Shown piece by piece: positions 6,845 through 13,219 of a stretch of DNA of 14,172 nucleotides. The stretch is taken from the NCBI GenBank assembly GCA_024693165.1, contig JAILLM010000064.1, positions 1 to 14,172 of the forward strand, given 5' to 3'. The translations under genes were made by a program, and so were the position numbers. The notes below the pieces were generated by a model. The model was not told where the DNA came from and searched no databases. It saw only the letters and a program-made list of their open reading frames with translations. Every line of letters starts with the position of its first letter. Position 1 is the stretch's first letter. Source of the DNA: Bacilli bacterium. Lineage in GTDB: Bacteria > Bacillota_I > Bacilli_A > RF39 > UBA660.

Positions 6845-8080
6845 AATTGTGTTAGAGAACCTATCTCTCATATATTCATCAGGGAAATACTTATCATACT
6901 TTTCTTCGATAAAGTTTCTTGGTTCCTCTCCATGACGTCTAGCTTGATAACGCATACCATTCGTAGTTGATATTACTAAATCTAACATAAATATAACAAA
7001 TAATACTCTAACAAATACTTTACCAATTTTTTCTGGAATATCATCTATAAACTTATTAAGTAATGGATATAAAGCTTTGATATAAATAACTGATGCTATT
7101 CCCCAATAAAATGAATACAATAAATTAATTCTTTTGTTTAAATTAAATGCTTGTTTCCCATAACTCCAGAAAACAGTTCCTAAGAAATATTCAGTAAATG
7201 CACTACATAAATACTCAAAGAAAGCACCAACTAAAGTTCCAAATAAAAGAATAAACCACCAGCTTGAATCTTTATGCTTATGAAGGAATATAGTACAAAT
7301 AAGAAAAGCTCCACCCCATACAAGCGATATTTCTTCATATATCAAAGAACTTCTATGCATCCATCTTCCCATTGAATATCTACAAAAGAAAACTTCAACA
7401 ATACATCCAATCATACCTGTAATATAAAATATTAAAAATAATTTATAAAAAGATAATGAATCTTTATCAAAAGTACTCTTTTTAAAATTTGGATAAGCAT
7501 TATTAATTCTATCAATAATAAGTTCAGATATATTTTTTCCTATCCTATCTTTATATTTTTTATTATTCTTTTTCTTAATTAAGAAGTAAGTACTAATAAT
7601 AAAATCTATTAGTAAAGCAAGATCACACAGAGCTATAAACCATACTTTTGAAGTCATATCAAAGTCATTAAAAATAAATATAATAAATGGACTTACAAAT
7701 ACAGTAAACAAATATCCAAGTAAACCAATTATTAAAGAATAATCTAAAGAAATAATTCCTTCATAATTTATTTTTTTATGATGAAAATCCCACCAATGTC
7801 TATTACTAATTTTATAAAGAATCTTACCAGTAATAAATGAAACAGCAACTCCATATACAAAACATAATAAATAACCAAATATTATATTCTTAGTATATTT
7901 TAAACTTATAAATAATATAATACTTAAGAAACCATAACTAATACAAAATGGTCCATTAAGTATCCCTCTATTAATTTCTTTTTTACCTTTTATTGCAGCG
8001 ATAGAAACTTCAATGACATAACCTAGAAAAGAGTAAAAAATAAATAATAAATTTAAATTCAAAAATAAATCTATATTCAT
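6833..8080 (-). CDS. Double-domain CmpB-type membrane protein (PF06541-like)
   Basis: Integral membrane protein of 415 residues, usually annotated as 'putative ABC transporter permease' of the CmpB family. It contains two related halves. Half 1 (about 8-165) has FYSFLGYVIEVSIAA, then RGILNGPFCISYGF, then a WWDFH...NYEGIISL block. Half 2 (about 211-345) has FYITGMIGCIVEVFF, then RSSLIYEEISLVWGGAF, then a FWSYG...NLNKRINLLYS block. A charged linker (about 168-208) joins them, and a further helix (about 354-372) and a charged tail follow. No ATP-binding partner gene is nearby, so an ABC transporter role is doubtful. The start has AGGTG 7 bases upstream. It occupies the position after rpe where thiN lies in Bacillus subtilis. 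Confidence 0.75.
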   Translation of the reverse strand: MNIDLFLNLNLLFIFYSFLGYVIEVSIAAIKGKKEINRGILNGPFCISYGFLSIILFISLKYTKNIIFGYLLCFVYGVAVSFITGKILYKISNRHWWDFHHKKINYEGIISLDYSLIIGLLGYLFTVFVSPFIIFIFNDFDMTSKVWFIALCDLALLIDFIISTYFLIKKKNNKKYKDRIGKNISELIIDRINNAYPNFKKSTFDKDSLSFYKLFLIFYITGMIGCIVEVFFCRYSMGRWMHRSSLIYEEISLVWGGAFLICTIFLHKHKDSSWWFILLFGTLVGAFFEYLCSAFTEYFLGTVFWSYGKQAFNLNKRINLLYSFYWGIASVIYIKALYPLLNKFIDDIPEKIGKVFVRVLFVIFMLDLVISTTNGMRYQARRHGEEPRNFIEEKYDKYFPDEYMRDRFSNTIIRD

Positions 8081-8098
8081 TTCTTTTCACCTAACTTA

Positions 8099-8107
8099 AG
8101 TATAACA
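8099..8107 (-). promoter_or_regulatory. Extended -10 promoter of the CmpB-type gene
   Basis: TGTTATACT on the minus strand is a TGnTATACT extended -10 element. No convincing -35 is present, as expected for this class. It directly follows the T tract of the rpe terminator. The predicted start (about 8092) falls at the Shine-Dalgarno sequence AGGTG (8088-8092), giving an almost leaderless message. Confidence 0.45.
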
Positions 8108-8131
8108 AAAAAAGATAGTTTACACTATCTT
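8107..8131 (-). terminator. Terminator of the rlmN-rpe operon
   Basis: AAGATAGT (8112-8119) pairs with ACTATCTT (8124-8131), closing a GTAA tetraloop on the minus strand, followed by seven Ts (complement of 8107-8113). The TAG stop of rpe (8125-8127) lies within the stem. Confidence 0.85.
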
Positions 8132-8757
8132 AATGAATTTATTTTCTTTTGATAATTATCACTCATACAAATATATGATCCACTAACAGCAATATCTAAG
8201 CCATCAAGTAACTTAATAGTTTCATCATTGACTCCACCATCAAAACTTATTTCAAAGTGATAATCTAAATCATCTCTGATTCTATTTAATTCATCTATCT
8301 TCATAGTTGTAGATGTAATTAATTCTTGTCCACCATATCCTGGAATAACTCCCATAATAAGAACATAATCTACATTTTCAAGATATTGTTTAATTGAATC
8401 AACCTTAGTATAAGGATTAATTGCAATACCAGCTTTTTTACCTTTAAAATGAATATATTCAATTAACTCATCTATCTCATGATTTATTTCAGAATGAATT
8501 ATTAAATACTTACAAGCTTTTAAATTACAAAAAGCATCAATATATTCTTTAGGATGATTTACCATTAAATGAATATCTAAATCTTTCTTTGAATCTTTAA
8601 AAAGTTCTAATACTTCTTGTTTAGTAAATGTACTCCTTTTTACAAAAGTATTATCCATGAAATCAACATGTATTAGTTCTGCATCAGTCTTTTCTACTTC
8701 TTCAATACATTTATCTCTTGGAATCTTACTTTTTAGGATACTTACTGATATCTTCAT
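8125..8757 (-). CDS. rpe: Ribulose-phosphate 3-epimerase, divergent
   Basis: Interconverts ribulose 5-phosphate and xylulose 5-phosphate in the pentose phosphate pathway; (beta/alpha)8 fold, 210 residues, cytoplasmic. Expected metal ligands and catalytic acids are present: His30, Asp32 and Asp35 in HVDFMD, His63 in DIHLMV, and Asp173 in SFDGGVN. The phosphate-binding loop reads VIPGYGGQ (137-144). It is nevertheless divergent: the usual SILSADF opening is SILKSKI, and the block after HVDFMD reads NTFVKR where GxFVPN is normal. I chose the ATG at 8757 by homology (MKISVSIL); an ATG ten codons upstream has no ribosome site. The chosen start also has only a weak one (AAAGGA 12 bases away) and lies 32 nt inside rsgA, so translation is probably coupled. 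The order rsgA-rpe supports the call. Confidence 0.8.
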   Translation of the reverse strand: MKISVSILKSKIPRDKCIEEVEKTDAELIHVDFMDNTFVKRSTFTKQEVLELFKDSKKDLDIHLMVNHPKEYIDAFCNLKACKYLIIHSEINHEIDELIEYIHFKGKKAGIAINPYTKVDSIKQYLENVDYVLIMGVIPGYGGQELITSTTMKIDELNRIRDDLDYHFEISFDGGVNDETIKLLDGLDIAVSGSYICMSDNYQKKINSLR

Positions 8758-9574
8758 ATTCTTCAACCATCCTTTTGTAATTCTCATAACGAGATTCTAA
8801 AATCTCATGGTTTTCAACTTGTTCTTTAACTCTACAACCTTTTTCATTTAGATGCATACAATCATTAAACTTACACGAATTATCAAATTCAACAAATGCA
8901 AATCTAAGATTTTCTTTTAATATATCTAAATCTAATGCACTAAATCCTGGAGTATCAACAATAAAGAAATCTTTAAAATCATATACTTCAGTATGTCTAG
9001 TTGTATGTTTACCTCTACCTAAAGCTTCACTTATATCATTAGTTTCTAAGTTTAATTCAGGTTTTATTTTGTTGATAAGTGTAGACTTACCAACACCAGT
9101 TTGACCAGTTAATGTAACTAGGGACCCTTTAATAAGACTCTTTAACTTATCTAATTCAGTATTAAGAAGTGTTGGAATACCAATACCATTATAATAATCA
9201 ATAATTGGTTTGAACTCTTCCATTTGAATTTCACTTAAAAGGTCTGCCTTAGTAAGAACAATTATAGGTTTAATGTCCTTCAAAACAACATTAGCTATCA
9301 TCTTATCTAAAAGATATGAACTAAAGTCAGGTCTAGTTAAACTAGTAACTATGATTGCTATATCAATATTAGCAACTTCAGGTCTTTTAAGTTCATTAAT
9401 TCTAGGTTCAATAGAATCAATAGTTAATGCATCAGGATTAAACTCAACTATATCACCTACCTTAGGAGAAGTTTTAATATATCTAAACTTCCCTCTAGGT
9501 ATGCAATTATATTTTTCACCATTACTTGAAACAGTATAACTATTACTAATAATTTTAACTATTCTACCATTCAT
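8726..9574 (-). CDS. rsgA: Ribosome small-subunit GTPase RsgA
   Basis: Circularly permuted GTPase (CpgA/YloQ/YjeQ) that acts late in 30S subunit maturation, 282 residues, cytoplasmic. An N-terminal OB fold (about 1-65) is followed by the permuted G motifs: G4 TKAD (108-111), G1 GQTGVGKS (157-164), G2 around Thr191-Thr192 in GRGKHTTRH, and G3 DTPG (207-210). The C-terminal zinc site is complete, with Cys234, Cys239, His241 and Cys247 in the family pattern C-x4-C-x-H-x5-C. The ATG is only 3 bases after the prkC stop and has a weak GGA as ribosome site, so it is likely translated by coupling. In Bacillus the kinase PrkC phosphorylates this protein, which fits its place in the operon. Confidence 0.95.
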   Translation of the reverse strand: MNGRIVKIISNSYTVSSNGEKYNCIPRGKFRYIKTSPKVGDIVEFNPDALTIDSIEPRINELKRPEVANIDIAIIVTSLTRPDFSSYLLDKMIANVVLKDIKPIIVLTKADLLSEIQMEEFKPIIDYYNGIGIPTLLNTELDKLKSLIKGSLVTLTGQTGVGKSTLINKIKPELNLETNDISEALGRGKHTTRHTEVYDFKDFFIVDTPGFSALDLDILKENLRFAFVEFDNSCKFNDCMHLNEKGCRVKEQVENHEILESRYENYKRMVEEYEDISKYPKK

Positions 9575-9577
9575 ATT

Positions 9578-11395
9578 CTATCCAGCATCTACATCAGGAT
9601 CTACGTTAGTGCCATCACCAGATAATTCTTGAGCAATATTAATTTCAAGAGTTTGTCCAGCAACTACTTTAGCACCAGCATTTTTAGATTGTGAATAAAT
9701 AGTTCCAGCACTATAATCAGCTGTTTCTACATAATTTGTTTTCAAAGTAATACCATAATCATTACACCATTCTTCAATTTGAGTTAAAGTGTATTTTCCA
9801 GAAGTGAAATCTGGATATGTATCATCAATATGTTTAATGAATAATGTAATAGTACCACCATCACTTAACTTTTCACCAGCAGCAGGTTCAGTATACATTA
9901 TTTCATTAACTTGATAATCCTTATCAGTATCTACCTTTTTAATTTGAACTATTAATCCATAATTCTTTTCAAGATCATATTTAACATTGCTTGCATCTTT
10001 ACCAGTTAAATCTTCAACTGTATATGAGTTAGATCCATTAGAAATATATAATGTAATTTCAGTACCAATCTTAACTCTTCTACCAGCAATTGGATTTGTT
10101 TTAACAACATTTCCTTCAGGAACTTCAGCTGAATTCATAAATTTATTTTCATCAGCTACCTTTAATCCTAAAGCATCAAGTTTTTCAATAGCAGCAGATT
10201 CATTCATATTACTTAAATCAGGAACTTTAACTTCCTTAACTTTAGTAACGGCTGGAACAATAAATGCTAAAGACACAATGATAATAACTAAAGCTGTAAA
10301 TATAGCACCTAATACAAGTAGAGTTTTATTCTCTCTTCTTCTCATATCTCTTTCAGTTAACTTACGTGTTTTTATATCTACGTCACCCTTTTCTTTTCTT
10401 TCTGGAGCCTTTTTCTTAACAGGATCCTTTTTAGTTGGTTTTTCATCATCAAAACCACTTAAATCCACATCATCTTTCTTCTTTGTTGATTTAACTTCTT
10501 CTTTTTCTTCTTTATCTTTAACATCATCAAGTTCTTTATATTTAAAATTATAACTTGGTTCAGCTGATCTTTCATCTGTTAAAGCAGTTTTTAAATCATC
10601 ATGCATTTCCCTAGCATCATTATATCTATTCTTTGTATTCTTAGCAGTAGCTTTCATAATTATATTCTCAATTGATTGAGGTAAATTAGGTAAAATACTT
10701 CTAATCTTAGGGAATGGTTCTTTAATATGTTTAAGAGCTATTTCTACTGCATTATCACCTCTAAATGGAAGTTCTCCAGTTAAAAGTTCATACATTAAAA
10801 TACCCATTGAATAAACATCACTTTGAATAGTAGCTCCTTTACCACTAGCTTGTTCAGGTGGTAAATAATGTACACTACCCATAACTGAATTAGTTTGAGT
10901 AAGTTGAGTACTATTAAGTGCCATTGCAATACCAAAGTCTGTAATTTTTATTAAACCATTTTCAAGGATCATTATATTTTGAGGTTTAATATCTCTATGA
11001 ATAATATATTTATCATGAGCTGCACTCATACCATCAGTAACTTGTAACATAATATCTACAACTTCTGTTAATGTAAGCTTACCTCTTTGTTTAAGTAATT
11101 GTTTTAAATGTTTTCCTTTAATATATTCCATTACGATAAAATAAGAACCATTGTCTTCACCAACATCGTAAACTTCAACAATATTTGGATGAGATAGACT
11201 TGAAGCAGATAAAGCTTCTCTTTGAAATCTTCTTACAAACTTTTCATCTGTAGCAAGATCTCCACGTAACACTTTAACAGCAACATTTCTATCTAGAATA
11301 GTATCATAAGCAAGATAAACATTAGCCATACCACCTTCACCGATGGTCTTCATAATTTGATATCTATCGTTTATCTTTTGTCCTTTCATTATCAT
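9578..11395 (-). CDS. prkC: Ser/Thr protein kinase PrkC with PASTA domains
   Basis: Eukaryotic-type membrane kinase that senses peptidoglycan fragments, 605 residues. The kinase domain (about 12-273) has glycine loop GEGGMANVY (19-27), Lys41 in VAVK, Glu60, the HRD motif (Asp135), DFG (Asp153) and PPE (179-181). Thr163, Thr166 and Thr168 in the activation loop are possible autophosphorylation sites. A long Lys/Glu/Asp-rich juxtamembrane stretch (about 275-357) precedes one membrane helix (359-380). Three extracellular PASTA repeats follow (about 389-455, 456-522 and 523-590) and a short acidic tail. The Bacillus protein is slightly longer. AAGGTG lies 7 bases before the ATG, which overlaps the prpC stop as ATGA. 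Kinase and phosphatase are therefore made in step, and probably act on RsgA and cell-wall proteins. Confidence 0.96.
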   Translation of the reverse strand: MIMKGQKINDRYQIMKTIGEGGMANVYLAYDTILDRNVAVKVLRGDLATDEKFVRRFQREALSASSLSHPNIVEVYDVGEDNGSYFIVMEYIKGKHLKQLLKQRGKLTLTEVVDIMLQVTDGMSAAHDKYIIHRDIKPQNIMILENGLIKITDFGIAMALNSTQLTQTNSVMGSVHYLPPEQASGKGATIQSDVYSMGILMYELLTGELPFRGDNAVEIALKHIKEPFPKIRSILPNLPQSIENIIMKATAKNTKNRYNDAREMHDDLKTALTDERSAEPSYNFKYKELDDVKDKEEKEEVKSTKKKDDVDLSGFDDEKPTKKDPVKKKAPERKEKGDVDIKTRKLTERDMRRRENKTLLVLGAIFTALVIIIVSLAFIVPAVTKVKEVKVPDLSNMNESAAIEKLDALGLKVADENKFMNSAEVPEGNVVKTNPIAGRRVKIGTEITLYISNGSNSYTVEDLTGKDASNVKYDLEKNYGLIVQIKKVDTDKDYQVNEIMYTEPAAGEKLSDGGTITLFIKHIDDTYPDFTSGKYTLTQIEEWCNDYGITLKTNYVETADYSAGTIYSQSKNAGAKVVAGQTLEINIAQELSGDGTNVDPDVDAG

Positions 11396-12135
11396 TTATG
11401 AGCACCTTCCTTGTCTAAATAAGCAATACTAATATTATCTAGGCCCCCACGTACATTTGCTTTTTTTACTAACTTAATTAATTTATTATCAATTGTTATA
11501 TCGTCTTCATTTAATACTCTTTCAATTTGTTCAAAAGAAAGCATATTAGTTAAACCATCACTACATAAAACAATAGCATCTACATCAGTTTCTACTTCAA
11601 ACATATCAATTTCACATTTATCAGTAGCTCCTAATGCTCTCATTAAAACATTTTTCTTTGGATGATTTTCAGCTTCTTCTTCACTTAACTCTCCAGTTTC
11701 AACTAAGAAATTAACTAAAGTATGATCTTTAGTAACTTTCTTTAATTTATGATCTTTAAATACAAATCCTGAAGAATCACCAATATTTACAAATAAAAGC
11801 ATATCTTTAGTAACAAGTGCCATAACACAAGTTGTTCCTAAACCTGCAGCTTCAGGATGTTCACTTGAATAATTTAAAATCTTAGAATTAACTTCTTTAA
11901 CATTTTCTCTTAACCATGCAATAGCGTCTTGTTTAGTTCCAATAGTAGATAGTTTTTGGAATCTTTCACCAATTTGAGTAATAACCATAGATGATGCAAC
12001 TTCACCAGCTCTATGGCCTCCCATACCATCTGCTACAATCATTAAATGTTCACCAGATTCGTTTTTAACAATTGTAACTGAATCTTCATTATGACTTCTT
12101 ACTTTACCTGCATCTGTAATATAAAATGATTTCAT
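11392..12135 (-). CDS. prpC: PP2C-type protein phosphatase PrpC/Stp
   Basis: Metal-dependent Ser/Thr phosphatase that reverses PrkC phosphorylation, 247 residues, soluble. The PP2C motifs appear in order: RSHNED (13-18), VADGMGGHRAGE with Asp36 (34-45), GTT (100-102), NIGDS (117-121), LCSDGLTNML with Asp193, and GGLDNIS with Asp233. These aspartates make up the two-metal centre. One detail differs from most relatives: GDSR is GDSS here, with Ser122 in place of Arg. GAGGTG lies 8 bases before the ATG, within the end of rlmN, and the rlmN stop overlaps the start as TAATG. Confidence 0.95.
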   Translation of the reverse strand: MKSFYITDAGKVRSHNEDSVTIVKNESGEHLMIVADGMGGHRAGEVASSMVITQIGERFQKLSTIGTKQDAIAWLRENVKEVNSKILNYSSEHPEAAGLGTTCVMALVTKDMLLFVNIGDSSGFVFKDHKLKKVTKDHTLVNFLVETGELSEEEAENHPKKNVLMRALGATDKCEIDMFEVETDVDAIVLCSDGLTNMLSFEQIERVLNEDDITIDNKLIKLVKKANVRGGLDNISIAYLDKEGAHK

Positions 12136-13157
12136 TATTTATTCACCTCATTTGCTCTAAGTTGTCCACAGGCAGCATCAATTAAGCTACCAAATCTTCT
12201 TCTAACAGTAACATTAATACCTTGCTTCTTAAGTAAATCATAAAAAGCCATTACTCTTTCATTTGAACTCTTTTTAAATTCAATATGACTAGTTTCATTA
12301 TAAGGAATTAAATTTACATATACATTTAAACCTCTAAGTAACTTAGCAAGTTCATTTGCACATTCAGGAGTATCATTAACTTCATTAAGCATTAAATACT
12401 CAATTGTTACTCTTCTATTTGTTTTATCTATATATTTCTTTATAGCATCAATTAACTTTTCAATATCATAAGCTTTGTTAACAGGCATTATCTTATTTCT
12501 AAGTTCATTATTCGGAGCATGTAAACTAACTGCCAAGTTAGTTTGTAAAGGTTCATTAGAATACTTTTCAATACCAGGAATAAGACCTGATGTAGAAACA
12601 GTAATATGTCTTGCTCCAATTGCAATTCCTTTTGGATCATTAATTATCTTTATGAAATTCATTACTTCATCATAATTATCAAAAGGTTCTCCAATACCCA
12701 TTACTACTACTGATGAAATTCTCTCTTTAATCTCTTCTTCAATCATTAGTATTTGAAGTACTATCTCCGAAGCTTTTAAGTTTCTTACCTTTTTAAGTCT
12801 ACCTGATTCACAAAAAGCACATCCCATGTTGCATCCAATTTGACTAGATACACATACAGAAATACCATAATCATGTCTCATTAAAACAGACTCAATTAAG
12901 TTTCCATCACTTAACTCAAAAAGATATTTAGAAGTATCTTTACTATCTTGTTTTCTTCTTAGTTTAAGTCTTTCAATTGAAAAGTTATTCTTTAACTTTT
13001 CTCTTAAATCTAAACTAATATTACTCATCTCATCAAATGATTTAACTCTCTTTTGATATAACCACTCGAATACTTGTTTAGCTTTAAATTTCTTTTCACC
13101 AATACTAACAAAATACTCTTCTAACATTTCAATTGTATAATCAAAAATGCTATTCAT
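12135..13157 (-). CDS. rlmN: Dual-specificity rRNA/tRNA adenine-C2 methyltransferase RlmN
   Basis: Radical SAM enzyme that makes 2-methyladenosine at position 2503 of 23S rRNA and, in studied members, position 37 of some tRNAs; 340 residues, cytoplasmic. The iron-sulfur cluster motif is CNMGCAFC (Cys109, Cys113, Cys116). Cys102 lies seven residues before the cluster, as Cys118 does in the E. coli enzyme. Cys330 in DAACGQL matches the methyl-carrying Cys355. All catalytic cysteines are present. AGGGTG lies 5 bases before the ATG, and an extended -10 promoter lies just upstream. It is the first gene of the kinase/phosphatase operon, as in Bacillus. Confidence 0.96.
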   Translation of the reverse strand: MNSIFDYTIEMLEEYFVSIGEKKFKAKQVFEWLYQKRVKSFDEMSNISLDLREKLKNNFSIERLKLRRKQDSKDTSKYLFELSDGNLIESVLMRHDYGISVCVSSQIGCNMGCAFCESGRLKKVRNLKASEIVLQILMIEEEIKERISSVVVMGIGEPFDNYDEVMNFIKIINDPKGIAIGARHITVSTSGLIPGIEKYSNEPLQTNLAVSLHAPNNELRNKIMPVNKAYDIEKLIDAIKKYIDKTNRRVTIEYLMLNEVNDTPECANELAKLLRGLNVYVNLIPYNETSHIEFKKSSNERVMAFYDLLKKQGINVTVRRRFGSLIDAACGQLRANEVNK

Positions 13158-13174
13158 ATTTTCACCCTATTTCC

Positions 13175-13183
13175 ATTATACCA
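13175..13183 (-). promoter_or_regulatory. rlmN: Extended -10 promoter of the rlmN-rpe operon
   Basis: TGGTATAAT on the minus strand is a perfect extended -10 (TG-n-TATAAT). The best -35 at 16-17 bases is poor (ATTCTT/TATTCT). The predicted start (about 13168) coincides with the first base of the ribosome site AGGGTG (13163-13168), so the leader would be only about 10 bases. It lies directly after the terminator of the AI-2E gene. Confidence 0.65.
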
Positions 13184-13192
13184 AATGAGAAT

Positions 13193-13219
13193 AAAAAAGA
13201 ATAGTTATAAAACTATTCT
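13193..13219 (-). terminator. Terminator of the AI-2E transporter gene
   Basis: AGAATAGTT (13198-13206) and AACTATTCT (13211-13219) form a 9-bp stem with a four-base loop, followed on the minus strand by six Ts (complement of 13193-13198). The TAG stop (13213-13215) lies inside the stem. Confidence 0.87.

Noticed and set aside
6833..8080. Functional call as an ABC transporter permease
   Set aside because: The label comes with the CmpB family name, but no ATP-binding or substrate-binding gene is present in the window, so only the family resemblance is kept.
9987..10553. Plus-strand open frame of 188 codons opposite prkC
   Set aside because: It lies wholly within the prkC coding region, has Ser/Leu-rich composition typical of an antisense shadow, and no ribosome site or family motif.
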